DNA of 64,000 nucleotides from Bacteroidetes bacterium UBA6661. Lineage in GTDB: Bacteria > Bacteroidota > Bacteroidia > AKYH767-A > OLB10. Below, piece by piece: positions 41,775 through 50,713 of this stretch. The stretch is taken from positions 14,780-78,779 of the forward strand of contig DKKR01000071.1 of NCBI GenBank assembly GCA_002455375.1, in the 5' to 3' direction. Position 1 is the first letter of the stretch; each line of letters opens with the position of its first letter. The position numbers and the translations under genes are program-made. A model generated the notes under the pieces. The model saw only the letters and a program-made list of their open reading frames with translations, was not told the DNA's origin and did not search any database.

Positions 41775-43873
41775 CTCACCTTACTCCAGTTAGGTTGCTC
41801 TCGCAACTGATGCAGATGACGATAAAATATTTTATTTTCTTCTGAATTCAGTTGTGGGTCTTCGTTCAGTATGTTGATGACTGCATTTCTTGCATGTTCT
41901 AAGATAGCACCATCTTTGGCTAACTCAGCAATTTTCAGATTCAGTAATCCGCTTTGCTGTGTTCCTGTAATATCTCCGGGGCCACGTAACTTTAAATCGG
42001 TTTCTGCAATTTGAAATCCATCATTGGTCTGTACCATTGTTTTCAACCTTTCACGGGCATCGGCAGATAATTTATTCCCCGACATTAATATACAAAAAGA
42101 CTGTTCTGCACCGCGACCTACTCGACCACGCAACTGATGCAATTGCGATAATCCAAAACGTTCTGCATTTTCAATAATCATAACTGTAGCATTAGGCACA
42201 TTAACACCCACTTCAATTACCGTTGTAGCAATCATGATATGTGTTTTGCCGTTTACAAATCGCTCCATCTCCTGTTCCTTATCTTTTGCCTTCATCTTTC
42301 CATGCACCATGCTCACAAAATATTCCGGCAGCGGAAAATCTCTTTGAATACTGTCATAACCGGCCATCAGGTTTTGCAGATCTAATTTTTCTGATTCATC
42401 AATTAGCGGAAATACAATATAGATTTGTCGTCCAAGTTTAATCTGCTCTTTCATAAATCCAATAACACGAAGTCGTGATGATTCAAAAAGATGCATGGTT
42501 TTTATTGGCTTTCTTCCGGCAGGGAGTTCATCAATTACCGAAACGTCAAGGTCGCCATAAAGTGTCATTGCTAAAGTGCGTGGAATGGGTGTAGCTGTCA
42601 TCACCAGCACATGAGGTGGTTGTTGCCGCATCCAGAGTTTGGCACGTTGCTCCACACCAAAACGATGTTGTTCATCAATAATGACTATACCAAGGTCATT
42701 GAATTTTACTCTGTCTTCAATCAGTGCATGTGTACCTATGAGAATATGCGTTTCATTGGAAGAAATTCTTTCTATAATGGCTTTCTTTTTCGATTCAGGA
42801 AAAGAACCTGTCAACAGTTCAACATTAACAGGTAAATTGCTGAGTAATGATGTTATTGTTTGAAAATGCTGAGCAGCTAAAATTTCTGTTGGTGCCATAA
42901 GGCAGGCCTGCTGTTTGTTGTCTAATGCCAATAGCATTGAAAAAAGTGCAATGACAGTCTTGCCACTGCCAACATCACCTTGCAACAGGCGGTTCATTTG
43001 TTTTCCGCTGATAGTATCTTTTCTGATTTCTTTCAACACTCTTTTTTGTGCCTGAGTCAATTCAAAAGGAAGATGGTCATTGAAGAATGTGTTGAAGAGG
43101 TAACCTACTTCGGTAAACATACGCCCGCTTTGTGTGGAAGAGCGTTTTTGTTTATTGAGTAATAATTTAAGTTGAATATAAAACAACTCTTCAAATTTTA
43201 AGCGGAAGCGGGCTTGACGAAGTAAGTCCTCATTTTCCGGAAAGTGAATCTGAATCAATGCATCGCGCAAAGGCATCAGGTTAAAAGTCTTTATCAGCTG
43301 TGACGATAAAGTTTCTTCAATTGTGGGAGGAAGGTCTTTAAGTGCCATGCGCATGATTCGCATGATGCCCTTACTGTCTAGACCTTTTACTTTCGATTTT
43401 TCTGTTGAATAATAAAACGGCTGAAAACCTTTGAATGGTTGTGCTGTAAATTTTTCAAGTTCTTCTATTTCCGGATGAATAATACTCCACTTACCGTTAA
43501 ATAAAGCAGGCTTGCCAAAAACAACATAACTTGTCCCGGCTTTTATGGAGTCGCGAATCCATGTTATTCCCTGAAACCAAACTAAATCCATGCTGCCACT
43601 TGCATCTTTAAAAACTGCTTGCAGACGTGTAGTTCGCTTATTGCCGAAAGCAGTCAATGAAGTAATCACACCTTTAATCTGCACATAAGGCAGGTCGTCA
43701 TTCAGTTGTGCAATGGTGTAAAATTTTGAACGGTCAACATAACGGAAAGGAAAGTGATGCAACAGGTCAGAAACGTTATGAACCTCCAACTCCTTGCGAA
43801 GTACTGCTGCACGTTGCGGACCAACGGTTTTAACAAATTCTATATCTTTTTGAAAGTATGATTGCACAGGCAC
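41771..43873 (-). CDS. recG: ATP-dependent DNA helicase RecG
   Basis: Branch-migrates stalled forks and recombination intermediates. N-terminal wedge/OB domain (FPFRYVDRS, YVQIKGVITS), then the helicase core: LLQGDVGSGKTVIALFSML (Walker A), IIDEQHRFGVEQR (DEQH-type Walker B), MTATPIPRTLAMT, TVIEVGVNVPNATVMIIENAERFGLSQLHQLRGRVGRG and LKLRGPGDITGTQQSG at the C-terminus. 700 residues, complete. Confidence 0.97.
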   Translation of the reverse strand: MPVQSYFQKDIEFVKTVGPQRAAVLRKELEVHNVSDLLHHFPFRYVDRSKFYTIAQLNDDLPYVQIKGVITSLTAFGNKRTTRLQAVFKDASGSMDLVWFQGITWIRDSIKAGTSYVVFGKPALFNGKWSIIHPEIEELEKFTAQPFKGFQPFYYSTEKSKVKGLDSKGIMRIMRMALKDLPPTIEETLSSQLIKTFNLMPLRDALIQIHFPENEDLLRQARFRLKFEELFYIQLKLLLNKQKRSSTQSGRMFTEVGYLFNTFFNDHLPFELTQAQKRVLKEIRKDTISGKQMNRLLQGDVGSGKTVIALFSMLLALDNKQQACLMAPTEILAAQHFQTITSLLSNLPVNVELLTGSFPESKKKAIIERISSNETHILIGTHALIEDRVKFNDLGIVIIDEQHRFGVEQRAKLWMRQQPPHVLVMTATPIPRTLAMTLYGDLDVSVIDELPAGRKPIKTMHLFESSRLRVIGFMKEQIKLGRQIYIVFPLIDESEKLDLQNLMAGYDSIQRDFPLPEYFVSMVHGKMKAKDKEQEMERFVNGKTHIMIATTVIEVGVNVPNATVMIIENAERFGLSQLHQLRGRVGRGAEQSFCILMSGNKLSADARERLKTMVQTNDGFQIAETDLKLRGPGDITGTQQSGLLNLKIAELAKDGAILEHARNAVINILNEDPQLNSEENKIFYRHLHQLREQPNWSKVS

Positions 43874-43973
43874 AAAGATAATTCAGAATATAGGACAAAA
43901 AGATTAGAGTTGCTGCCAATATAAATACAAAGAAAATATAAATATTAAACCCTTGTTTACTCTGCACTTCTCG

Positions 43974-44010
43974 CTCAGTAATTTCATTGCAGCGAAATGA
44001 AATTACTGAG
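43974..44010. repeat. 15-bp perfect inverted repeat in the recG / T9SS gene gap
   Basis: CTCAGTAATTTCATT (43974-43988) and its exact complement (43996-44010) flank a 7-nt loop. No T-run follows on the minus strand, on which both flanking genes lie, so it is not a standard terminator. It may slow or stop readthrough from the T9SS gene into recG, or bind a protein. The rest of the 248-bp gap shows nothing else. Confidence 0.5.
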
Positions 44011-44121
44011 TTGTGTATTTGTTTTTACAAAAGAGTAAAAATAAATTCGGGGTTTCTAATCAATGTTAAATACTATAGATATTGTGATTTTAAAAAAGTA
44101 GTACGTCATTATAATTACCTT

Positions 44122-46431
44122 TTATTTCACCACTATTTTCCCTCTGTATGCTTTTCCTGAACTATTAGGTGTAAGTTCGTAAATGTATAATCCCGCATTA
44201 AACTTGTCTAACGAAATCAATACTTCGCCATTGGCTGTTTTACTGTGGTGAACTATTTTCCCTGCCATTGAATAAACGGACAGATTATATACACTGCCAC
44301 TTATATTATCAAATTTCAACAACACTTTTTCAGAGGCAGGATTTGGCATAACTATTACATCTGATTTTTCGGGGGCAAGTTCATTCAGTCCTACAGGTAT
44401 GACATACACCATAGTGTTTAGTGTAGTGTTGGTTATTACAGGTTCGTTTAGGTCAAAATAAATATCAGCTGTATTATTAATCATTGTTCCGGCAATAAGT
44501 CCGCTGTCTGCCTCAATAGAATATATCACATAACCATGACTTGCAGGCTCGTTTGTATTACTGTCAGGAAGTAAAATATTATTAAAAGTAAATAGCAATG
44601 CGCCTGTTTTCATATTTAAAGTGGGAGTCACCGTATGACTGTAATCTTCAACCCGGAAAGTTTGCCAATTTAATTCGGGGTCTAAAAGGTCTCTGATTTG
44701 AACCGTAAAAGCAGTGTCGTTTCCTGTATTCTGAAAACGAACTGTGTAGTACAACCGTTCGTTCATTAATGTATAGTTTTGACTTTGTACACCCGGTGGG
44801 GTCACTGCTTTATCGTTAGGGTCAAATGAACAAAGAACCATTTGTGTATTTGTGCGCGAATGATTGAGTACAACATTACTACCATCGGTAAGTCTGATAA
44901 TTCCTGTAACGCTAATGATGCTTCCTGCACCCGGAATATTGAGCACAACATTTTTACTAAACGTAGAAAATAGATTCAGATTGGTAATGTTCCAAAACAA
45001 AGTATCACCCACTGTAAAATCAGGAGTGGCACTGGCAACAGTGATGTTACCTGAACAAACTATACCTAGCACTCCATTTACAGCCGTATTACTTTGGTTA
45101 CGGAAAGTTACGTAATAAGGTTGTTGTGTATTGCATCTTGGAAGACCGGAAATGATAAGAGAACCTTCATAGAAAGGTGTTCCTGTCTGAAATCCGAAAT
45201 CTTTATTACTTGCTATGGAATTATTTACACTAAAATTATAAGTAGCAGGTGTTGATGTTAGCGTATATGCAACCGTAGGTACATAAGTTAATGTTTTACT
45301 TCCGTTGCTGGATCCTATTTTATAGTCGCCATTGGCATCTGAGATGCCTGTAATACTATCGGGCATCAATGTTACATACTGATTTGGAATCGGAAAATCT
45401 CCCGCATCAAAAACGCCATTGCTATTTGTGTCAAAATAAATTTTTCCGTTTACAATAGACTGTGCAGGACTTATGGCATTAGAAAAAGGTAAAATATGTC
45501 TGCCACCAAAAGGGCTTATGGTTTGAATGGATAAATCATATAGACCCGGTAAAGCATTGGTAGGAATATTAAGGGTGATTTCAGCAGTTACCTCGTCCAA
45601 TATCTGTACTTGGGTAGTCAGATTAGCGCTATAATGATTGCCTGTTCCGTGTTTTACTATGGATGCCGATTGAATATTTCCATACGTATTTGCACTCGTT
45701 TGAAACAGTGAGTCGGAAACGATAGTAAGTGTTACAGTTTGCCCTTGAACCAATACAGTAGGGGAAACAGAAATCAAGCCACGCTTTACTCCGAAATCAT
45801 TTCCTGAAGAATTGTTATTATTGATAGTTACACTGTGATTAGGTGAGGAAGTTGAAAACAAAAATATGATGTTAGGATTGTTTACCCATGAGACAGTGTA
45901 GCTACCATTGGTAACAGCAATTGTATAGTTACCATTAGCATCTGTAGTATATACATGGTTTTGGGGCATGATTTTAACTGATGATCCCGCTATTCCTGAT
46001 TCTGTTGCATCTTTTACACCGTTATTATTCAGGTCTTCATAAACCTGTCCGGTTATGTAACCATCAGGCGAGCCTACTCTAACAGCAGAAGGTAATATGA
46101 TGTCGTATGAAAGTCCTTGAAAAGGATCAAAATTCAAAACATATAAGTCATAGAACCCTATTGGAATGCCTGTTGAAGGAATTTGAAAGTTGCCTGTAAA
46201 ATGTTCATCATCTATTACACTTATGTTATTCATAGGAATTGTCACACCTCCTAAGTATAAATGCCCTATTGTAGAAGAATTTTGAAATAAGGTGTTTGCA
46301 CCTGTAATGGTTGCACTGAGTGTTTGACCCAAGGCTACAGTGTCGGGAGTAATAGAAACTAATACCGGTTGTTGTGCTTGGCTTAACGTGAAAGTGCTAA
46401 TCAGGAGTAGCAAAATGTAAAATCTTTTCAT
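44122..46431 (-). CDS. T9SS-exported protein with SdrD-B-like and DUF11-like domains
   Basis: 769 residues from the ATG at 46431. Signal peptide MKRFYILLLLISTFTLSQAQ. Two tandem repeats alternate an IPT-like strand set (VLVSITPDTVALGQTLSATITGANTLFQ; LISVSPTVLVQGQTVTLTIVSDSLFQ) with an SdrD-B-like Ca-site module (GQVYEDLNNNGVKDATESGI; GKIYFDTNSNGVFDAGDFPI). After these comes a conserved DUF11/DUF7619-like region (CSFDPNDKAVTPPG, YYTVRFQNTGNDTAFTVQIRDLLD, NNTADIYFDLNEPVITNT). A type A sorting domain ends the protein (VIVMPNPASEKVLLKF). A likely surface or matrix protein; no enzyme motif. Confidence 0.9.
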   Translation of the reverse strand: MKRFYILLLLISTFTLSQAQQPVLVSITPDTVALGQTLSATITGANTLFQNSSTIGHLYLGGVTIPMNNISVIDDEHFTGNFQIPSTGIPIGFYDLYVLNFDPFQGLSYDIILPSAVRVGSPDGYITGQVYEDLNNNGVKDATESGIAGSSVKIMPQNHVYTTDANGNYTIAVTNGSYTVSWVNNPNIIFLFSTSSPNHSVTINNNNSSGNDFGVKRGLISVSPTVLVQGQTVTLTIVSDSLFQTSANTYGNIQSASIVKHGTGNHYSANLTTQVQILDEVTAEITLNIPTNALPGLYDLSIQTISPFGGRHILPFSNAISPAQSIVNGKIYFDTNSNGVFDAGDFPIPNQYVTLMPDSITGISDANGDYKIGSSNGSKTLTYVPTVAYTLTSTPATYNFSVNNSIASNKDFGFQTGTPFYEGSLIISGLPRCNTQQPYYVTFRNQSNTAVNGVLGIVCSGNITVASATPDFTVGDTLFWNITNLNLFSTFSKNVVLNIPGAGSIISVTGIIRLTDGSNVVLNHSRTNTQMVLCSFDPNDKAVTPPGVQSQNYTLMNERLYYTVRFQNTGNDTAFTVQIRDLLDPELNWQTFRVEDYSHTVTPTLNMKTGALLFTFNNILLPDSNTNEPASHGYVIYSIEADSGLIAGTMINNTADIYFDLNEPVITNTTLNTMVYVIPVGLNELAPEKSDVIVMPNPASEKVLLKFDNISGSVYNLSVYSMAGKIVHHSKTANGEVLISLDKFNAGLYIYELTPNSSGKAYRGKIVVK

Positions 46432-46458
46432 AGATTTAAATTTAATATTGTAGAAAAA

Positions 46459-46466
46459 CAAAATTA
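46459..46466 (-). promoter_or_regulatory. -7 element of the T9SS protein gene
   Basis: Minus strand TAATTTTG, an exact TAnnTTTG match, 27 bp before the ATG at 46431. Confidence 0.45.
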
Positions 46467-46619
46467 TAGTATAAATTTATGAAAAAGAATAGGTGTATCT
46501 AATCTTTCTGAAGTCATTACACATCAGCATTTAGAAAATCTGTTTTATGATATTCGCATTTTGCAAAGGTTAATGAAGGGTAAACATACCTTTAGGTTAT
46601 AAATGCCTTAAAATTAAAA

Positions 46620-46645
46620 TCCCCGATTGAGTGAACAACCGGGGA
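46620..46645 (-). terminator. Rho-independent terminator of the cold-shock gene
   Basis: On the minus strand a 10-bp stem with one G-U pair (TCCCCGGTTG with CAATCGGGGA, 6-nt loop) is followed by a T-rich ATTTTAATTTT tail, 35 bp after the csp stop. Confidence 0.85.
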
Positions 46646-46680
46646 ATAACATTAAAAATTACAAATAATCTATAGGATTA

Positions 46681-46875
46681 TTACTGTTGCTTTTTAACAT
46701 TTACGGCATTTAAGCCTTTTTTGCCTTGAACTACTTCATAGGTAACAAGGTCATTGTCCGCGATGCGGTCAATTAATCCTGTCTGATGAACAAATAGGTC
46801 ACGACCACCTTCATCTTCAACGATAAATCCAAATCCTTTGGAGTTGTTGTAGAATTTTACTTTTCCGGTTTTCAT
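46681..46875 (-). CDS. Cold-shock domain protein (CspA family)
   Basis: 64-residue single-stranded nucleic-acid-binding protein. RNP1 motif KGFGFI (13-18) and RNP2-like DLFVHQT, with the start MKTGKVKFYNNS. It acts as an RNA chaperone or antiterminator. Single-gene unit with its own promoter and terminator. Whether it is cold-induced cannot be told. Confidence 0.95.
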   Translation of the reverse strand: MKTGKVKFYNNSKGFGFIVEDEGGRDLFVHQTGLIDRIADNDLVTYEVVQGKKGLNAVNVKKQQ

Positions 46876-46908
46876 TAAATAAAGAATTAAATTTGTGAAT
46901 TAATGCTG

Positions 46909-46916
46909 CAAATGTA
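46909..46916 (-). promoter_or_regulatory. -7 element of the cold-shock gene
   Basis: Minus strand TACATTTG, an exact TAnnTTTG match, 33 bp before the ATG. The resulting leader (about 27 nt) is short compared with the long structured leader of E. coli cspA. Confidence 0.45.
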
Positions 46917-46974
46917 AACTAAATTAGTTACCATCTCATAAAAATCAAAATTATTTATTTTTCGAATCAAACCT

Positions 46975-48594
46975 ATGGCTTCATATAGCGGAAATATCAT
47001 AGATATCTTTAACCGAAGGATTTTCCCCGGAACGGTTCATTTTAGCAATGGAATAATTACAGAAATAACAGAGGATAATGCTGTTTATGACCAATATTTG
47101 CTGCCCGGTTTTACTGATGCTCATATCCATATCGAAAGCAGCATGCTTGTGCCTTATGAATTTGCTAAGGTAGCCCTGATTCACGGAACCGTTGCCACCG
47201 TTAGTGACCCGCATGAAATTGCCAATGTTTGTGGTATGAAGGGGGTGGAGTATATGATTGAGAATGCAAAGGATGCTAAATTGAAATTTAATTTTGGAGC
47301 ACCATCCTGTGTGCCTGCTACTTCTTTTGAAACGGCAGGTGCAACGCTAAATGCTGATGATGTGGCACAACTTCTTGCCAGACCCGATATTCACTATCTG
47401 AGTGAAATGATGAACTATCCCGGTGTGCTTTTTGGCGATCAAGAGGTGATGAAAAAGATTAAATCGGCTCACAGGATGAACAAAGTGGTTGATGGTCATG
47501 CACCCGGGTTGAGAGGCGATGATGCACGCACCTATATTGCTGCCGGTATCAGCACAGACCACGAGTGTTTTACTCTGGATGAAGCGTTGGATAAGGTAAA
47601 TGCCGGAATGAAAATATTGATACGCGAAGGCTCTGCTGCACGAAATTTTGAAGCCCTGCATAGCCTAATCACTTCGCATACGGCAATGACCATGCTGTGC
47701 AGCGATGACAAGCATCCTGATGAATTACTTCATGGACACCTGAATCAATTGGTGGTTCGCGCCCTAAAAAATGGACACAATCTTTTTGATGTGTTGCAGT
47801 GTGCCTGTGTTAATCCTGTGTTGCATTATGGTTTATCTGTGGGATTACTTCGTGAAGGTGATTCAGCAGATTTTATTGTCATCAACAACCCGGAAGAGTT
47901 TTTGGTCTCACAGACATGGATTGATGGAGAATGTGTTGCTAAAGATGGACGAACAACATTGACAAACCGTAGTCATAATTCAATAAATAATTTTCATGCA
48001 TGGAATGTTACGGTCCAGGACATTGAAGTGAAAAAAACTTCGGAAACGGTTAAAGTTATTGAAGCATTGGATGGGCAGTTAATTACTAATTGCATTCAGG
48101 CTAAGCCATTGGCAAGAGACGGACAGTGGGTTAGCAATCCGGAGGGCGATATTCTTAAAATTGCAGTCATTAACCGCTATAGTAAACAAAAACCTGTGGT
48201 GGGATTTATTAAAAATTTCGGTTTAAAGAATGGAGCTATTGCCTCTACTGTAGCACATGACTCACATAATATTATTGTCACCGGTGTTGGTGATGCCGAT
48301 ATTGTTGAAGCTATAAATTTACTTATGCAATCGGGTGGAGGATTGAGTGCAGTATCGGGAACAGATAAAAAAGTTATTGCCTTGCCTGTTGCCGGATTGA
48401 TGAGTGATAAAAGCTGTGAAGAAATAGGTCGTGATTATGCAGCTATAGATAGTATGGCTAAACAAATAGGTTCAACACTTAGAGCACCTTTTATGACCCT
48501 ATCTTTTATGGCATTATTAGTTATTCCTCATTTCAAAATTGGCGACAAAGGATTGTTCGATGCTGCAAAGTTTGAATTAACTACGCTTGAGTAA
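46975..48594 (+). CDS. ade: Adenine deaminase
   Basis: Converts adenine to hypoxanthine and ammonia in purine salvage. Amidohydrolase fold: N-terminal composite domain (GNIIDIFNRRIFPGTVHF), metal motif LPGFTDAHIHIESSML, VSDPHEIANVCG, DGHAPGLRG, GISTDHECFT and CSDDKHPDELL. The C-terminal Ade-specific domain includes VAHDSHNIIVTG and QSGGGLSAV. 539 residues, complete. Confidence 0.95.
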   Translation: MASYSGNIIDIFNRRIFPGTVHFSNGIITEITEDNAVYDQYLLPGFTDAHIHIESSMLVPYEFAKVALIHGTVATVSDPHEIANVCGMKGVEYMIENAKDAKLKFNFGAPSCVPATSFETAGATLNADDVAQLLARPDIHYLSEMMNYPGVLFGDQEVMKKIKSAHRMNKVVDGHAPGLRGDDARTYIAAGISTDHECFTLDEALDKVNAGMKILIREGSAARNFEALHSLITSHTAMTMLCSDDKHPDELLHGHLNQLVVRALKNGHNLFDVLQCACVNPVLHYGLSVGLLREGDSADFIVINNPEEFLVSQTWIDGECVAKDGRTTLTNRSHNSINNFHAWNVTVQDIEVKKTSETVKVIEALDGQLITNCIQAKPLARDGQWVSNPEGDILKIAVINRYSKQKPVVGFIKNFGLKNGAIASTVAHDSHNIIVTGVGDADIVEAINLLMQSGGGLSAVSGTDKKVIALPVAGLMSDKSCEEIGRDYAAIDSMAKQIGSTLRAPFMTLSFMALLVIPHFKIGDKGLFDAAKFELTTLE

Positions 48595-48639
48595 ATTTCT
48601 AAGATATACGTTGAATTGTTACTTTTACAAAAAAACACA

Positions 48640-48891
48640 ATGTGGCAGGAAGTAAATAATTCGTTAGAACGAAGTTTTGTTTTTCATGATTTTAAACAGG
48701 CATTTGCATTTATGACACAGGTAGCTTTTATAGCTGAAAAAATGAATCATCATCCCTACTGGTGTAATGTTTATAATAAAGTCACCATTAAGTTAAACAC
48801 ACACGAAGCAGGAAGTGTGGTTACTGAAAAAGATCATAAACTTGCAGCAGCAATTGATGTTGTGTTCAATCAAATAAATCAAAAAGTATGA
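48640..48891 (+). CDS. Pterin-4a-carbinolamine dehydratase (PCD/DCoH) family protein
   Basis: Small enzyme that dehydrates 4a-hydroxytetrahydropterin in pterin recycling. The core motif FIAEKMNHHPYWCNVYNKVTIKLNTHEAG carries the conserved His pair. The end matches the usual T-x-KDHKLA pattern. The ATG at 48640 (MWQEVNNSL) is chosen; a TTG 24 bases upstream is unlikely. No aromatic amino acid hydroxylase gene is close, so a role in molybdopterin or generic pterin repair is possible. Confidence 0.9.
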   Translation: MWQEVNNSLERSFVFHDFKQAFAFMTQVAFIAEKMNHHPYWCNVYNKVTIKLNTHEAGSVVTEKDHKLAAAIDVVFNQINQKV

Positions 48892-49262
48892 GCCGATTAA
48901 AAAAGTTTTTTATTTGGGTAGTTGTTCTTGCCATAATTGGAACAGCATTATATTTTCTTGCCGGAAGTTATACCTATTCCGAAGGAACACAAACGGGCTA
49001 CTTGGTAAAATTTTCCCGTCAAGGATATGTGTTTAAAACTTATGAAGGTGAGCTAAATCTTGGTGGCATGAATGCTGAAAGCAATTCTGTTGTAAATAAC
49101 CTCTGGCATTTTTCTGTTGATGAAGATGATAAGGCTGCTATTGACAGTCTTCGTGTCAGCGAAGGACGTGTGATTAAAGTTTTTTACCGTGAAATTGTAC
49201 ACAACTATGCCTGGCAAGGCGAAACCCCGTTTTTTGTTTACAAAGTAGAAAAAGTAAAGTAG
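48888..49262 (+). CDS. Conserved membrane-anchored protein of unknown function
   Basis: 124 residues. N-terminal membrane helix (about 7-25, FIWVVVLAIIGTALYFLAG) and a small extracytoplasmic beta domain (YSEGTQTGYLVKFSRQGYVFKTYEGELNLGG, WHFSV, GRVIKVFYREIVHNYAWQGETPFFVYKVEKV). The pattern is familiar from Bacteroidota. I believe such proteins are sometimes labelled 6-phosphogluconate dehydrogenase, but no such domain is present. It overlaps the pterin dehydratase gene by 4 bp (ATGA). Confidence 0.8.
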   Translation: MSRLKKFFIWVVVLAIIGTALYFLAGSYTYSEGTQTGYLVKFSRQGYVFKTYEGELNLGGMNAESNSVVNNLWHFSVDEDDKAAIDSLRVSEGRVIKVFYREIVHNYAWQGETPFFVYKVEKVK

Positions 49263-49266
49263 GCTT

Positions 49267-49836
49267 TTATCCTAAACGATGTCTGATAATGGAATCAATT
49301 TTTGCCATTAATTGCGAAGGTCTGTAGGTACGCCAGTTCAGATTATCAAGTTCACCACCAAACAATAAATAGTAGTCAATATTGGCACGTTGCATTTCAG
49401 ACAAAACATGATCTCTGAAATTGATAGCAGCAATCCATCCCGTTTCATTTACTTCTTCAAACCATTCCTGATAGTAACAATCGTCTGAGTTGTGAAAATT
49501 GAGTACGTTTTCGCCAATAAGTATAAAGCGGCTTATGCCATGCTCCATCAGATTTTCTATCACATCTCTTTTTAATGTCATAATATCATTATTGATGGCA
49601 TCATTCCATTCGCCCATCAGTTCAATGATGGCAAATGACTTTTCATAGTCGCAATAAATTATTTTTATGTAAAGTGTGGGCGAACCAAAATCGTCCCATT
49701 GCGGATGAATAAAGTAGTTGTAAATGGTGTTGCTGTATTCAAACTCACTGTAAACCCTTCCATAAAAAGGACTCAACTCATCTTCTGCCGATGAGTATAA
49801 ATCTACCCAGTTATAAAAAGGCTGTATGTCCTGCAT
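49267..49836 (-). CDS. Conserved hypothetical protein
   Basis: 189 residues, no signal peptide or membrane span, acidic and rich in Tyr and Trp. It appears alpha/beta, with central GEWNDAINNDIMTLKRDVIENLMEHGISRFILIGENVLNFHNSDD and an end FGGELDNLNWRTYRPSQLMAKID. I do not recognise a named family. It converges with the preceding gene and is separated by 53 bp from murQ. Confidence 0.75.
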   Translation of the reverse strand: MQDIQPFYNWVDLYSSAEDELSPFYGRVYSEFEYSNTIYNYFIHPQWDDFGSPTLYIKIIYCDYEKSFAIIELMGEWNDAINNDIMTLKRDVIENLMEHGISRFILIGENVLNFHNSDDCYYQEWFEEVNETGWIAAINFRDHVLSEMQRANIDYYLLFGGELDNLNWRTYRPSQLMAKIDSIIRHRLG

Positions 49837-49853
49837 TGTTTTATTAGAAAATG

Positions 49854-49861
49854 CAAAATTA
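49854..49861 (-). promoter_or_regulatory. -7 element of the 189-residue hypothetical gene
   Basis: Minus strand TAATTTTG, an exact TAnnTTTG match, 18 bp before the ATG at 49836. Its presence suggests independent expression from murQ. Confidence 0.45.
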
Positions 49862-49888
49862 CAACAGACAATTTCAAACTACAACAGT

Positions 49889-50713
49889 TTATGCTTTTTG
49901 ATTTTTTATTGCTGCCCGCACGCTACCATATTTTTTCAGTAACAGGGCTGCTTTTTTTTCGGGAACTTTTAGCTCATCCATTATCATTCTAGTGCCGCGA
50001 CTGACTAATTTATTGTTGGTAAGCTGCATGTCAACCATTTTATTGCCTTTAACACGACCAAGTTTTATCATCACTGCCGTGCTAATCATATTCAGGACTA
50101 ACTTTTGCGCAGTACCTGCTTTCATACGTGTGCTGCCGGTTACAAATTCCGGTCCTGTAATAATTTCAATCGGATAATCGGCTTGCTTCGCAACCGGTGA
50201 AGCACTGTTACATACGATACATCCGGTAGTGATTTTTTTCTTGCGGCATTGTTCCAATGCCCCTACAACATAGGGTGTAGTTCCTGAAGCTGCAATGCCT
50301 ATTACAACATCTTTTTTATTTATTTTAAATTTTTTCAAATCATTCCATCCACCTGAATAATCATCTTCGGCAAACTCAACAGCTTTACGAATAGCAGCAT
50401 CTCCACCGGCAATGAGTCCAATTACTTTTCCATGTTCAATACCATAAGTTGGCGGACATTCCGATGCATCCACAATACCTAACCTTCCGCTGGTGCCTGC
50501 ACCAATATAAAATAAACGTCCACCTTTTTTCATCCGTGTAGTAATCACTTTCACCAACTTTTCTATTGCACCAATATTTTTTTTTATCTGTCGCGGTACA
50601 GTATGGTCTTCCTTATTAATGTTATTCAGCAATTGTTGTATGCTCATCTTCTCCAGATGATTGTAGTGCGAAGTTTTTTCAGTAGTTCGCAGGCTTTCGG
50701 ATTTTTTATTCAT
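49889..50713 (-). CDS. murQ: N-acetylmuramic acid 6-phosphate etherase
   Basis: Splits the lactyl ether of MurNAc-6-P to GlcNAc-6-P in peptidoglycan recycling. SIS domain with IGAGTSGRLGIVDASECPPTYG, GIAASGTTPYVVGAL and the C-terminal MQLTNNKLVSRGTRMIMDEL. 274 residues. It overlaps the acyltransferase gene upstream by 8 bp. A recycling enzyme next to the dcw cluster is fitting, although on the other strand. Confidence 0.95.
   Translation of the reverse strand: MNKKSESLRTTEKTSHYNHLEKMSIQQLLNNINKEDHTVPRQIKKNIGAIEKLVKVITTRMKKGGRLFYIGAGTSGRLGIVDASECPPTYGIEHGKVIGLIAGGDAAIRKAVEFAEDDYSGGWNDLKKFKINKKDVVIGIAASGTTPYVVGALEQCRKKKITTGCIVCNSASPVAKQADYPIEIITGPEFVTGSTRMKAGTAQKLVLNMISTAVMIKLGRVKGNKMVDMQLTNNKLVSRGTRMIMDELKVPEKKAALLLKKYGSVRAAIKNQKA

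Noticed and set aside
27406..46431. A T9SS machinery locus
   Set aside because: Only cargo proteins with sorting domains and one DUF4835 gene are present; no PorK/L/M/N, SprA or PorU homolog was seen.
48888..49262. 6-phosphogluconate dehydrogenase label for the small membrane protein
   Set aside because: 124 residues with a membrane anchor and no Rossmann fold cannot be that enzyme.
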